Shown: positions 47,357-57,646 of the stretch, in pieces
Layout of the letters: each line of letters starts with the position of its first letter
How positions within the stretch are numbered: position 1 is the first letter of the stretch
Assembly: GCA_945878865.1 (NCBI GenBank)
Contig: CAMCUD010000018.1
Span: 1-64,000 of the forward strand
Direction: 5' to 3'
Source of the DNA: Bifidobacterium breve
Lineage (GTDB): Bacteria; Actinomycetota; Thermoleophilia; Solirubrobacterales; Solirubrobacteraceae
DNA: 64,000 nt
Notes under the pieces: model-generated
What the model was told of the DNA's origin: nothing
The model's database searches: none
Seen by the model: only the letters and a program-made list of their open reading frames with translations
Translations under genes and position numbers: made by a program

Positions 47357-49540
47357 TCATCGGCGTGGGAGGGCGCCGCCCGCGCCCGTGAGCAGTGGCT
47401 CGAGCTCGTGCAGGACCCGCAGGTGACGGTGGGTCCAAGCGATCGCGAGGCCGTCGAGGACGCCGTCGCCATCCTCGACGACGAGGCGATCCGGCGTGAG
47501 GTCCGGTCCGGCTTCCGGTTCGGGCACAGGCTCGCCGTTGGCGACGGCCCGGCCGAACCCCGCGTACCACGCGCATCGACGGTGGGTGTCCGCGCGGAGG
47601 TCGGCGGCGGCCGCGGCCACGTGGGGGAGACGTTCGTCGATCGGGCGCAGACGCCCGAGCCGGCCGCCTTCCAGCAGCCGGGCGATGCTGCGGATGCGCC
47701 GCGCGCCGGTCGACAGGATGCCGAGCTCACCGAGCGCGCCCCCGCCCGAGCCGCGCTCGGCGAGGTAGTCGCGGACGGTCGCGTCGAGCACCTGGCCGCT
47801 GCGAAACGCCTCGTCGGCGAGATCGGCGGGAGGCCGGTCGTCGCCCAGCAGCGCGTCGATCGTGCCCTGCAGGTAGGCGCCCGCGCGCTCGTAGCCGTCG
47901 CCGATGGAGCGGCGCAGCACGGCGGACGCGCCGCGCGGCCAGAGCAGCACGCCCACCGCCAGGCTGATGGCGGCGCCGATCGCGACATCCTCGATCCGGA
48001 CGAGCCCGACCTGCCAGCCCGCCGGCTCGAGCAGGTTGAAGAGGATGAGCACGGTCATGGAGAACGCCGCCTGTCCGGCGGTGAAGGAGACCGCGCGCGG
48101 CGCGTAGGCGGCCAGGCCGCAGGCGAACGGCAGCAGGACCCACAGCGCCGCGCGGCTCTCGTCGACAAGCACGACGAGCAAGCCGCCGGCGACGATGCCC
48201 AGGAACGTTCCGAGCAGCGCGCGCTCGATCGTCGCGCCGGTGGTCATCGCGTTCGAACGCAGGACCGACATCGTCCCGAGCACGACCCAGAAGGCGTGGT
48301 CGAGGTCGGCGAGCTCGGCGACCAGCACCGCGGCCGCCAAGCCGACGGCGCCCCGCAGGCTGTTGCGCAGCCACACGGAGCGCAGGGTGGCGTGGGCGTG
48401 CACCACGTCGGTGCGTGACCCGGCGCTCGAGCGCAGCGCCACCCATGGCGGGTCGTCGACGCGGACCCCCATGCAGTCCAGCGCCTGCGACGCGATCTCG
48501 ACGACGGTGAACGAGAGCATCCGCAGGCGGTAGCCCTCATCGACCTCGCCGGTCACGTCACCAGCGCCGGCCGGCGCCTCGGAGAAGAACGCGATCACCG
48601 CGTCGCCGAGCTCCTGATGACAGCGCTCGAGGGCGTGCATGTCCCTGAGCAGCGCGTCGGCGTCGCCCTCGCGGCGCAGGACGGCGCCCGAGCCGTGGAG
48701 CGCCGTGGCGGCCAGCAGGTCGATGGTCCGCCTGTGCTCGGCGAACACGGTGTCGTCGGCCCGCGGGAGGGCGGCGAGCCGGACGAGCAGCGCGAGGTCG
48801 TCGATGAGGCGGGCCAGTGCGGCGGATCGTCCGGCGGTCCCGCTCGGGCGGTGCTGCATGGCGAGGAAGTCCTGGCGCGCCGCCTGCAGCCGCGTGACGG
48901 CCTCGTCGATGCAGGCCTCGGCCCGTGCGTCGTCGCCGGTGACGCGTGCTGCGATCGCGTCCGCGAAGGCGTCGCACGTCGTGCCCGCCTTGGTCCGGAC
49001 GATGTCCCGGGGGCGGCGAGGCCAGAGCAGGAGGACGGCCGCCGTCGCGAGCACGGCGGCGATGGCCCATCCCAGGAGGCGCTCGGGAACCGCGGAGGCC
49101 GGCGCGGGCACCATGACGGGGAGGACGAACGCGAGGATCGCCGCCGACTGCGCGGCGGCGATGTGCTCGTCGAGCACGCCCGCGTACAGGACGACGAACG
49201 CGACCGCGCCCATCGCGAGCACGGCGGGAACCGTCATCTCAGACAACAGCGTCCCGGCCGGGATGAACACGAGTCCGGTTGCGGCGAGCATCGCGTAGGC
49301 GCGCAGCCGGGCGCTGGGCGGCCCGCCGAAGTCGACGAAGACCAGCATCGCCATTGAGCCGAAGGCTGCGAACAGCGCGGTCTGCGGGCGATCGAGGACC
49401 TCGAGGCCGAGAGCGAACGCCACCGGCACCACGAGCCCGGCGCGGACGGCGCCCTTGAGCGCGAAGCGTCCCGGGTCCCTCGGCCACCAACTGGACTGCC
49501 GTGCGCGCGCCGCCGGGGCGGCCCTCGCACGGTCGGCCAT
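47357..49540 (-). CDS. FUSC-like integral membrane protein (aromatic acid exporter-like)
   Basis: Two sets of TM helices: RAGLVVPVAFALGLEVLDRPQTALFAAFGSMAMLVFVDFGGP; HAFWVVLGTMSVLRSNAMTTGATIERALLGTFLGIVAGG. Confidence 0.85.
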   Translation of the reverse strand: MADRARAAPAARARQSSWWPRDPGRFALKGAVRAGLVVPVAFALGLEVLDRPQTALFAAFGSMAMLVFVDFGGPPSARLRAYAMLAATGLVFIPAGTLLSEMTVPAVLAMGAVAFVVLYAGVLDEHIAAAQSAAILAFVLPVMVPAPASAVPERLLGWAIAAVLATAAVLLLWPRRPRDIVRTKAGTTCDAFADAIAARVTGDDARAEACIDEAVTRLQAARQDFLAMQHRPSGTAGRSAALARLIDDLALLVRLAALPRADDTVFAEHRRTIDLLAATALHGSGAVLRREGDADALLRDMHALERCHQELGDAVIAFFSEAPAGAGDVTGEVDEGYRLRMLSFTVVEIASQALDCMGVRVDDPPWVALRSSAGSRTDVVHAHATLRSVWLRNSLRGAVGLAAAVLVAELADLDHAFWVVLGTMSVLRSNAMTTGATIERALLGTFLGIVAGGLLVVLVDESRAALWVLLPFACGLAAYAPRAVSFTAGQAAFSMTVLILFNLLEPAGWQVGLVRIEDVAIGAAISLAVGVLLWPRGASAVLRRSIGDGYERAGAYLQGTIDALLGDDRPPADLADEAFRSGQVLDATVRDYLAERGSGGGALGELGILSTGARRIRSIARLLEGGRLGRLRPIDERLPHVAAAAADLRADTHRRCAWYAGFGRAVANGEPVPEPEAGPDLTPDRLVVEDGDGVLDGLAIAWTHRHLRVLHELEPLLTGAGGALPRR

Positions 49541-50433
49541 CAGAAGATCCCGACGAGATCGACGCCGACGGCGCCTTCGATGATGATGTAGATCGCCGCC
49601 GCCGCGATGAGGAACACCACGAGCGCGAGCAGGCGGCCGAGGATCCGGCGGCGCCGGAGCTTCGCGCGGCGCTCGACCTGCATCCGCTTCAGCGTGGCCT
49701 CGTAGACCGCCTCGTGCTCGGCGGTGGCCGGCGGTGCGACCCGCCGGGGCGCCGGGAGCGGATCCACGTCCTCCGCATCATCGTCGTCCTCGTCCCGCGG
49801 GGTGTCGGGATGGCTGCCGTTGCGCGGAGGCGACGCGAGGTCCTCGGGGGTCTCCTCGGCTTCGATCTCGTCGAGCCAGGTCGCCTGCGGACGAGCCGGC
49901 GCGGGCTCGCGCTCGGCCGCCTGCTCGGCGTCGGCCCGGACGCGCGCGAGCTCGGCCTCGGTCTCCACGAGGCGGGCCTGCGTCTCCTCGAGTTCGCGGC
50001 GCGCCTCGGAGAGGTCGACCACGAGCGAGCCCCAGGTCTGACCCTCAACCTCATCTCGAGGGTGAGGGTCCAGCGGCGCGGTGTCTCGCGCGGGGTCGGG
50101 GAGATCGAGGGTCGCCGAACGCCCGACGGCGAGGGCGAACCGGGCGCTGTCGTCGTCGGTCAGCGTGCGGGGGACGGCGAACGCGGCGGTCCAGGTCGAG
50201 GGGTCCGGGCCGGCGTGCGCAGTGTGCGCCTCGACGGCCTTGAACTCCGCGCTGCCGTCCGGCGTGGTGACGACGAGGCGTGGCCGGCCCGCCGAGCGCT
50301 TGGACGACGCATGGAACACGCCGGCGAGCTCGAGGATCGCGATCTCGTCGTGCGCGGCGACGAGGACGTTGCGGCTCGGCTCGAAGCGGATCGCGTCCGA
50401 TCCACTGCGCGACGCGCGCTCGCCGACGGCCAT
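49540..50433 (-). CDS. Membrane-anchored protein with acidic coiled-coil/disordered region, unknown function
   Basis: SEARRELEETQARLVETEAELARVRADAEQAAER; basic stretch then C-terminal TM RILGRLLALVVFLIAAAAIYIIIEGAVGV. Confidence 0.65.
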   Translation of the reverse strand: MAVGERASRSGSDAIRFEPSRNVLVAAHDEIAILELAGVFHASSKRSAGRPRLVVTTPDGSAEFKAVEAHTAHAGPDPSTWTAAFAVPRTLTDDDSARFALAVGRSATLDLPDPARDTAPLDPHPRDEVEGQTWGSLVVDLSEARRELEETQARLVETEAELARVRADAEQAAEREPAPARPQATWLDEIEAEETPEDLASPPRNGSHPDTPRDEDDDDAEDVDPLPAPRRVAPPATAEHEAVYEATLKRMQVERRAKLRRRRILGRLLALVVFLIAAAAIYIIIEGAVGVDLVGIF

Positions 50434-51080
50434 CAGTCGCCCTCGGGGTCCTGGTCGGCGGGACCGCTGGGCCGCAGGAGGGACTGGTGCCGGCTGGGCG
50501 GCGCCTCGGTCGGCGCGGGCCCGGCGGCCGGTCGCGGCGCGGTGGCCGGCGCGTCGTCGGCCGGCGGGGCGCTCCACGACGGCGGGGCGGTGGGCGCGAT
50601 CGGCGCGCCGTCGTCGATGTCGACCTCCTCCCGGCCGCCGACGCTGACGGTGACGGAGACGCGCGCGAGGTCCAGCAGGCCGGCGACGAGGATGACGAGC
50701 GCCCCGAACAGCGCGAGCCACGCCCCGAAGCCGAGGCTTGCGTCCTGGGCGACGGGCGGGGGTTCGACCATCGTCGCGAACACGGCGATGAGCGCCGCGC
50801 CGCCCGCGATCGGGACGCCGCGCCGGTCCGTTCCCGGGTCGACCTCCAGGAGCCGGAGCGTCGCGGTGACCCCCACGTAGAGGGCCAGGAAGATCAGGAC
50901 GAGATCCAGCAGCTCGAACAGCGACCACGCGCTGCCGCCCGGGTCGAACCACGTCAGGAACGGGCTGACGAGCAGGAGGACCGCGCCGAAGAGCGCCGCG
51001 AGCGAGGCGGCTTCGAATCGCTGGGGTTCTTCGGTCACGTCGAAGGCCACGGTAGGCGGTCCTCCGGAGGGGTCGGTCAA
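50433..51080 (-). CDS. Multi-pass membrane protein of unknown function
   Basis: Several TM helices followed by Pro/Ala-rich tail; overlaps neighbours by start/stop. Confidence 0.65.
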   Translation of the reverse strand: MTDPSGGPPTVAFDVTEEPQRFEAASLAALFGAVLLLVSPFLTWFDPGGSAWSLFELLDLVLIFLALYVGVTATLRLLEVDPGTDRRGVPIAGGAALIAVFATMVEPPPVAQDASLGFGAWLALFGALVILVAGLLDLARVSVTVSVGGREEVDIDDGAPIAPTAPPSWSAPPADDAPATAPRPAAGPAPTEAPPSRHQSLLRPSGPADQDPEGD

Positions 51081-51667
51081 TCGATCGGGCGCACGATGGT
51101 GCCGGTCTCGGGGTTCACGAAGGTCTGCGGCGGGACCTTGCGGACCCGGACGCGGAACGTGCCCTCCGGGACACCGCCACCGGCCAGCTCAGCCTTCGCG
51201 CTGCCCGTGAGATTCCCTGCGACCCGCCAGCGCAGCGTGTGGGTGCCGGCGACGACGGGCGTCATCCGCCAGACGTACTCCTGCTCGGCGTTCGGCGCGA
51301 GCCCGCCCAGCGCCCAGGTGCTCACGTACGCGGTCACCCCGGCGCGCGGCGCGTCGTCGACGATCCACACGGGCGACTGGGGATCGGCGATGCCCGGCTG
51401 CTCGTTGAGCTCGTTGATCCCGTCAAGCGAGACGGCCACGTTCGGGATCGTCTCCGTGCCCGCGTTGCGGACGGTGACGCGCAGGGTGGAGGTCTTGGCG
51501 AGCCGCTGGAGCTTCGGGAACGACGCCGTGACGATGTCGACCTTGTACGTGCCGGCCTTGTCGCCCGCGTCCTGCTCCTCGTCGCCGCCACCGCAGCCCG
51601 ACAGGGCCAGCAGGCCCATCAGAGCCGCCGGCGCGACCCATCGGACGAACGCCGCAGACCCCCGCAT
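51077..51667 (-). CDS. Putative lipoprotein of unknown function
   Basis: Signal peptide with lipobox LALSGC at the N-terminus. Confidence 0.65.
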   Translation of the reverse strand: MRGSAAFVRWVAPAALMGLLALSGCGGGDEEQDAGDKAGTYKVDIVTASFPKLQRLAKTSTLRVTVRNAGTETIPNVAVSLDGINELNEQPGIADPQSPVWIVDDAPRAGVTAYVSTWALGGLAPNAEQEYVWRMTPVVAGTHTLRWRVAGNLTGSAKAELAGGGVPEGTFRVRVRKVPPQTFVNPETGTIVRPID

Positions 51668-51849
51668 CGGCGGCGAACGTAGCACAGGGACATGACCGCA
51701 GACGCTCCTTCTGTTGTGCGCGTGTTAGCGAGCCCGTTGCCGTTGGACACTCCTCCGGCGGTTCGCATACGCTTCGGCCCGTACGGCGTCGGGCGGGCAG
51801 TCTCACCACGGCGCCGGCATACGTCCCGCCCTGAGGAGAGAGAAGGCCG

Positions 51850-52650
51850 TTGAGCAGTTTCGCCGACCGGCTGGCCCCAGCGAAGAACGCGCTGGAGGAA
51901 GTCGGCGACATGATGATCCTGACCGGGAAGACCGTCGTCTCGGCGGTGCGCCCGCCGTTCCCCTATGGCGGCGAGTTCATCTCGCAGTTCCTCTTCGCGG
52001 TCCGCCTGTGCTGGTTCCCGCTGCTCATCTCCACGGTCGCGGTGAGCTACGGCGCGTCCGGCATCCAGGCCATCAACTTCCTCAACATCTTCGGCTCGCC
52101 CGACCGTCTTGGCGGCTTCTTCGTCCTCGCGGCGATCCGTGAGTTTGCGCCGTTCGTCACCGCGATCGTCCTCGCGGGCGTCGCCGGCACCGCGATCACC
52201 GCCGACCTCGGCGCCCGCAAGATCCGCGAGGAGCTCGACGCGCTGCAGGTGCTCGGCGTCGACCCGGTGAAGAACCTCGTCGTGCCGCGGTTCCTCGCGC
52301 TCATGATCGTGACGGGCCTCTTCGACGTGTTCGCGGTCATCTTCGGCGTCTTCGGCGGCGTGCTCGCCACCGTCACCTCGAACCTCCCGCTCGGCGGCTT
52401 CTGGGCGACGTTCCTGACGAACGCCTCGATCGTCGACCTCTGGGGCTCGTTCGTGAAGTGCACGCTCTTCGGCGCGATCATCGCGATCGTCTGCTGTTAC
52501 AAGGGCATGACCGCGTCGGGCGGCGCCGAGGGCGTGGGCCGGGCCGTCAACCAGGCCGTCGTCATCGCGTTCATGGCGGTCTTCGCCTTCAACTACGTCT
52601 TCACGCAGACGCTGCTGGCGACCAACCCCGAGATCCAGGTGATCCGCTAA
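51850..52650 (+). CDS. MlaE/YrbE-family ABC transporter permease (Mce system, first)
   Basis: EFAPFVTAIVLAGVAGTAITADLGARKIREELDALQVLGVDPVKNLVVPRFLAL; TTG start with GAGGAG RBS. Confidence 0.93.
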   Translation: MSSFADRLAPAKNALEEVGDMMILTGKTVVSAVRPPFPYGGEFISQFLFAVRLCWFPLLISTVAVSYGASGIQAINFLNIFGSPDRLGGFFVLAAIREFAPFVTAIVLAGVAGTAITADLGARKIREELDALQVLGVDPVKNLVVPRFLALMIVTGLFDVFAVIFGVFGGVLATVTSNLPLGGFWATFLTNASIVDLWGSFVKCTLFGAIIAIVCCYKGMTASGGAEGVGRAVNQAVVIAFMAVFAFNYVFTQTLLATNPEIQVIR

Positions 52651-52653
52651 GCC

Positions 52654-53457
52654 ATGGGCCCCGCCACCTGGACCGCCGTCCCGCGCGACCTCTTCGCGAG
52701 CCTCGGCGAGATCATCAAGTTCACCGGGCGGATCCTCGCCCAGGTCCTGTCGCTGCGCGTCCTGCACTTCTCCGGCGAGGTGCTCCGCCAGGCGGGGCTG
52801 CTGATCGTCTCCTCAGCCCTGGTGATCTGGATCCTCGTCTTCACCGTCGGCCTGCAGTGCGGCATCGAGGGCGCCTACTTCAGCCGTGCCGTCGGCGCGC
52901 CTGCGAACGCCGGCACGTTCGCGGCGTTGTGCAACCTTCGCGAGCTCGTGCCGTACGCCTTCGGCTGGATGATGGCCGCGAAGATCGGGACGGGCATCGT
53001 CGCCGAGCTCGGCTCGATGCGCATCAGCGACGAGATCGACGCCCTCGAGGTCATGGGCATCGACTCCGTCCTCTTCCTGTGCGCGACGAAGCTCCTCGCC
53101 TCGTGGATCACGCTTCCGTTCCTCTACGTCATCGCGATCGGCGCCGGCTTCTTCGCCAGCTACCTCGCGGTGGTGCAGCAGATCGGCGAGGTCTCCAGCG
53201 GCGGCTACTTCCTGCTGTTCTGGATGTTCCAGAACCCGCCCGACATGTTCTTCAGTCTCGCGAAGGCGATGGCGATGGCCACGGTCATCGTGCTGGTCGG
53301 CTGTTATTACGGCTACAACGCGTCGGGCGGTCCGGTGGGAGTCGGAACCGCGACGGCGAAGTCCATGGTGCTCAATCTCGTGATGGTTCACCTCATCGGG
53401 ATGCTCGGCACCCAGGTGTTCTGGGGCGGGAACGCTCGCGCCCCCATCGGAGGTTGA
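52654..53457 (+). CDS. MlaE/YrbE-family ABC transporter permease (Mce system, second)
   Basis: RELVPYAFGWMMAAKIGTGIVAELGSMRISDEIDALEVMGIDSVLFLCATKLLASWI. Confidence 0.93.
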   Translation: MGPATWTAVPRDLFASLGEIIKFTGRILAQVLSLRVLHFSGEVLRQAGLLIVSSALVIWILVFTVGLQCGIEGAYFSRAVGAPANAGTFAALCNLRELVPYAFGWMMAAKIGTGIVAELGSMRISDEIDALEVMGIDSVLFLCATKLLASWITLPFLYVIAIGAGFFASYLAVVQQIGEVSSGGYFLLFWMFQNPPDMFFSLAKAMAMATVIVLVGCYYGYNASGGPVGVGTATAKSMVLNLVMVHLIGMLGTQVFWGGNARAPIGG

Positions 53458-53459
53458 CC

Positions 53460-54728
53460 GTGCCCGAAGATCCCCGCGATCCCAAGAACCCGTCCGGCGA
53501 CCTCCCCGCGTGGCCGCCGAGCTGGGCGATGAGCGACACGCCGCAGGAGCCCACGGGTCCCGCGGCCGAGCCGCCCGCCGCCTCAGAGCCGGTGGCCGAG
53601 GAGCCGCCGACGACGGTGCACGAGGCTGCGCCGGCCGAGGCCGCGCCGTGGACGACGCCGGCGCCCGAGCCGGTGGCCGCCGAGCCCGAGCCCGAGCCGG
53701 TCGCGGAGGCGCCCGCCCCCGCCGAGGAACCCGCGTGGGCGCCGGAGTGGACCGAACCCGCGCCTGAGGCGGCGCCGGAGCCCGTCGCCTACGAGCAGCC
53801 CACGATCCAGCACGAGTCGATCTCGGCGCCCCTGGCCGCCGCCGCCGCGCACCACGAGCACGCTGAGCCGCCGGTCGACGAGTCGCCGCGGGTGTCGGTC
53901 GTCAACGAGCCGGAGCCCGAGGGCCAGGACGACGAGTACCGCTACCACAACAGCCCGAAGCGCTCGGCGGGTGTGCCGAACGCGATCGAGTTCGTCGACG
54001 TCCACAAGGCGTTCGGCCGCAACCAGATCCTCCGGGGCCTGAACATGGGCATCCCCGAGGGCAAGATCTCGATGATCCTCGGCCCGTCGGGCACCGGCAA
54101 GTCCGTCTGCATCAAGCACATGGTCGGCCTGCTGTATCCCGACCAGGGCGACGTCATCGTGCACGGCCAGTCGGTCCCGAACATGACCGACGACGAGCTC
54201 TTCGACATGCGCAAGCGCTTCGGCGTCCTCTTCCAGGACGGCGCGCTCTTCGGCTCGATGAACCTCGAGGACAACGTCGCCTTCCCGCTGCGCCAGCACA
54301 CGGACAAGGGCGAGGAGGAGATCCGGGAGATCGTGCACCGCCGCCTCGGCGAGGTCGGTCTGTCGGGCTCCTGGGACAAGATGCCGAACGAGCTGTCGGG
54401 CGGCATGCGCAAGCGCGCGGGGTTCGCCCGGGCGCTCGTGCTCGACCCGGACATCGTCCTCTTCGACGAGCCGGACTCGGGCCTGGACCCGGTCCGCACG
54501 GCGCTGCTGTGCGAGCTCATCGAGGAGATCCACCAGGAGAACGGTGGCGCCTACGTCGTCATCACCCACGACATCCTCTCGGCCCGCCGCGTGGCGGAGC
54601 ACATCAGCGTGCTCTGGCGCGGGCGGATCGTGGAGTCCGGGCCGGCGGAGGAGCTGTTCAACTCCGACAACCCGTTCGTGCGCCAGTTCCTCTCGGGCGA
54701 ATCACAAGGCCCGCTGGGAATGGAGTGA
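53460..54728 (+). CDS. Mce-system ABC transporter ATPase (MlaF/MceG-like) with long disordered N-terminus
   Basis: GPSGTGKSVCIKHMVGLLYPDQG, NELSGGMRKRAGFARALVLDPDIVLFDEPDSGLDPV, THDILSARRVAEHISVLWRGRIVESG; GTG 53460. Confidence 0.93.
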   Translation: MPEDPRDPKNPSGDLPAWPPSWAMSDTPQEPTGPAAEPPAASEPVAEEPPTTVHEAAPAEAAPWTTPAPEPVAAEPEPEPVAEAPAPAEEPAWAPEWTEPAPEAAPEPVAYEQPTIQHESISAPLAAAAAHHEHAEPPVDESPRVSVVNEPEPEGQDDEYRYHNSPKRSAGVPNAIEFVDVHKAFGRNQILRGLNMGIPEGKISMILGPSGTGKSVCIKHMVGLLYPDQGDVIVHGQSVPNMTDDELFDMRKRFGVLFQDGALFGSMNLEDNVAFPLRQHTDKGEEEIREIVHRRLGEVGLSGSWDKMPNELSGGMRKRAGFARALVLDPDIVLFDEPDSGLDPVRTALLCELIEEIHQENGGAYVVITHDILSARRVAEHISVLWRGRIVESGPAEELFNSDNPFVRQFLSGESQGPLGME

Positions 54729-54866
54729 GAAGGCCCCAAGCCATTCACTCCCGAGGGTTGTCAACACACACTCAACATCGCTTCGGAATCATGCCCCGCC
54801 TGCTTTGCAGGGGAGCCCTGTCGTGACCCGTTTTCGTCCTCACCCCCATCGCGGGAGCACCGCGCG

Positions 54867-56195
54867 ATGACGCCCGCCCGCGGCGTCGTCCTCGGTGTGC
54901 TCGTCATCGCGATCGCCGCGGTGGCGTTCGTCGTGCTGCGCGGAGACGGCGGGCCGACGTACAACCTCGTCTTCGAGAACTCCGGCCAGCTCGTCAAGGG
55001 CAACCAGGTGGAGATCTCCGGCCGCGCCGTGGGCAAGGTCGACGAGATCACGCTGACCGACGACAACCAGGCGAAGGTCAAGGTCACGATCACCGACTCG
55101 TCGCTCCAGGACGGTCTCCCGCGCGGGACAAAGGCCACGGTGCGCCAGGCGTCGCTGTCGAGCGTCGCGGGGCGGTTCATCTCGCTGGAGCTCGGCACCG
55201 GGCCGAAGCTGTCGTCCGGCTCGACCATCCCCGCGACGCAGACCCTGTCGACGGTGGACCTCGACCAGCTGTTCAACACGCTCGACGAGCCCACGCGCAA
55301 GAGCCTGCAGAAGGTCGTCCAGGGTCAGGCGACGTGGTACCAGGGCCAGGGCGCGAACGCCAACGAGGCGGCGAAGTGGTTCTCGCCGGCGCTGTCGAGC
55401 ACCTCGAAGCTCCTGCGCCAGCTCACCGAGGATCAGGGCACGTTCGAGTCGCTCGTCGTCAACGCGTCGAAGGTCGTCGGCGCGCTCGCACAGCAGCGCG
55501 ACTCGATCTCCGGCCTCGTGCAGAACGCCAACGAGGCCAGCGCCGCGGTCGGCGACCAGAGCCAGGCGCTCGAGGAATCGCTGAGCGTCCTGCCGACGAC
55601 GCTCAAGCGCGGCAACTCGACGTTCGTCAACCTGCGCTCCACGCTCGACGACCTCGAGCCGCTCGTCGACGTGTCGCTCGAGCAGACGAAGGACCTCGCG
55701 CCGTTCCTCGCCGAGCTGCGTCCGCTGCTCGAGGAGGCGGGGCCGACGGTCAAGGACCTGTCGACGATCGTCAGCAAGCCGGGCGCGAACAACGACCTGA
55801 CCGACCTCATGAAGCAGGCGCCGCAGATCCAGAAGACCGCGACGCCGACCTTCAAGAACACGACCCAGGCGATCAACCAGTCGCTGCCGGTGCTCACGTT
55901 CGCGCGCCCGTACGCGCCTGACGTCATCGGGCTGCTGCGCGACTTCGGTCAGACGAACGCGTACTACGACGCCAACGGCCACTTCGCGCGCGCCCAGGTC
56001 ATCACGAACGCCTTCAGCTACGACCAGGCGACGAACACGCTCACGCCGCAGGACCCGTCGCAGCGGCTCAACGGCGTCTCGACGGGCAACGTCCGGCGCT
56101 GCCCGGGCGCGGCGAGCCAGGCCGCCGCCGACGGTTCGGGCCCGTGGACGGAGAACGGCACGCTGGACTGCGATCCGACGAAGGTGCTGCCGTGA
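54867..56195 (+). CDS. Mce family (MlaD-domain) protein 1
   Basis: N-terminal TM then YNLVFENSGQLVKGNQVEISGRAVGKVDEITLTDDNQAKVKVTI. Confidence 0.92.
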   Translation: MTPARGVVLGVLVIAIAAVAFVVLRGDGGPTYNLVFENSGQLVKGNQVEISGRAVGKVDEITLTDDNQAKVKVTITDSSLQDGLPRGTKATVRQASLSSVAGRFISLELGTGPKLSSGSTIPATQTLSTVDLDQLFNTLDEPTRKSLQKVVQGQATWYQGQGANANEAAKWFSPALSSTSKLLRQLTEDQGTFESLVVNASKVVGALAQQRDSISGLVQNANEASAAVGDQSQALEESLSVLPTTLKRGNSTFVNLRSTLDDLEPLVDVSLEQTKDLAPFLAELRPLLEEAGPTVKDLSTIVSKPGANNDLTDLMKQAPQIQKTATPTFKNTTQAINQSLPVLTFARPYAPDVIGLLRDFGQTNAYYDANGHFARAQVITNAFSYDQATNTLTPQDPSQRLNGVSTGNVRRCPGAASQAAADGSGPWTENGTLDCDPTKVLP

Positions 56196-57646
56196 AGCGC
56201 GCGGGCCTTATCGCGATCCCCGCCGTCCTGATCGCCGCCGTGGCGATCCTGGCGCTCGGCACGGGCGCCAAGGACGACGACGGCGCGTACCGCGTGCGCG
56301 CGATCTTCGACAACGCGTTCACGGTCATCCCCGGCCTCGACGTGAAGATCGCGGGTGTTCGGGTGGGGCAGGTCGAATCGCTCGACCTCACGAAGGACAA
56401 CAAGGCCGCGGTCGTCCTGCGCATCGACAACAAGTCCTTCCAGGACTTCCGCACCGACGCGCTGTGCACGATCCGCCCGCAGGGCCTGATCGGTGAGAAG
56501 TTCGTCGAGTGCGATCCCACGCTGCCGCGGCGCGAGGGCACGCCGGCGCCGCCCGAGCTGCCGGTCGTTCCCGAGGGCGAGCCGGGCGCCGGCCAGCACC
56601 TCCTGCCGGTGTCGCGGACGGGCAAGCCGGTCGACATCGACCTCATCAACGACACGCTGCGGCTGCCCTACCGCGAGCGCCTGACGCTCATCCTCAACGA
56701 GCTGGGCACGGCGGTGTCGGGGCGCGGCACGGAGCTGCGCGCCGCGATCAAGCGGCTGAACCCCGGCCTGCAGGAGACCGACAAGGTCCTGAAGATCCTG
56801 GCCGAGCAGAACGAGACGCTGGGCCGGCTCGCCGAGGAGTCCGACACGGCGCTCGCGCCGCTGGCCGCCGAGCGCCAGCGCGTCGCCGGGTTCATCCAGG
56901 GGGCCGACACGACGCTCCAGGCGCAGGCGAACTCCAGCGAGGCGCTCGAGCAGAGCCTGCAGAAGCTGCCGACGTTCCTCCAGGAGCTCCAGCCCACGAT
57001 GCGCCAGCTGTCGTCGCTCTCCGACGAGGCGATCCCGGTGATCGCCGACCTCGAGGCCGTCGCGCCGCAGCTCAGCCAGTTCATCGAGGGCCTGGGCCCG
57101 TTCAGCACGGCTGCGATTCCCGCGACGACGTCGCTCGGCGAAGCCGCGGACACGGGCGGCAAGGCGCTCATCGCCAGCAAGGGCACGATCGACCAGCTCG
57201 GCACGCTCGCGGAGAACGCGGCGCCGGCGTCGGAGAACCTCAAGGCGCTGACCGAGAGCCTGGAGGAGACGGGGTCGTTTGAGCGGATCCTCAGCCTCAT
57301 CTTCTACGCGGCGAATTCGCAGAACGGATTCGACGATCTCGGGTACTACGCGCGTGGCCTGATCCTCACGGAGCTCAGCGCCACGACGTACGTCACGTCG
57401 AAGACCACTGAGTCGCGCCGGATCGGCGAGAAGCTGGCGAACCCGCCGAAGGACGAGAACGCGGACGCGTCCGCGGCGAGCGCCAGCGCCGCCTCCACGC
57501 TCAAGCTCCCGACCGAGGTCACCGCGCCGCAGAAGACGCGCGCGCCGAAGGAGGCCGTCACGCCGGTGTCCTCTTCGGCCTCCGGCGAGACCCAGTCCTC
57601 GGCCGAGGAGACCGTGGCCGATTACCTGCTCGGGGGTGACTCGTGA
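56192..57646 (+). CDS. Mce family protein 2
   Basis: YRVRAIFDNAFTVIPGLDVKIAGVRVGQVESLDLTKDNKAAVVLRID; GTG start overlapping the previous stop. Confidence 0.92.
   Translation: MKRAGLIAIPAVLIAAVAILALGTGAKDDDGAYRVRAIFDNAFTVIPGLDVKIAGVRVGQVESLDLTKDNKAAVVLRIDNKSFQDFRTDALCTIRPQGLIGEKFVECDPTLPRREGTPAPPELPVVPEGEPGAGQHLLPVSRTGKPVDIDLINDTLRLPYRERLTLILNELGTAVSGRGTELRAAIKRLNPGLQETDKVLKILAEQNETLGRLAEESDTALAPLAAERQRVAGFIQGADTTLQAQANSSEALEQSLQKLPTFLQELQPTMRQLSSLSDEAIPVIADLEAVAPQLSQFIEGLGPFSTAAIPATTSLGEAADTGGKALIASKGTIDQLGTLAENAAPASENLKALTESLEETGSFERILSLIFYAANSQNGFDDLGYYARGLILTELSATTYVTSKTTESRRIGEKLANPPKDENADASAASASAASTLKLPTEVTAPQKTRAPKEAVTPVSSSASGETQSSAEETVADYLLGGDS

Noticed and set aside
54729-54866. Intergenic CCTGC-TTT-GCAGG hairpin in the mce operon
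   Set aside because: Only a 5-bp stem; too weak to call as terminator or regulatory element.
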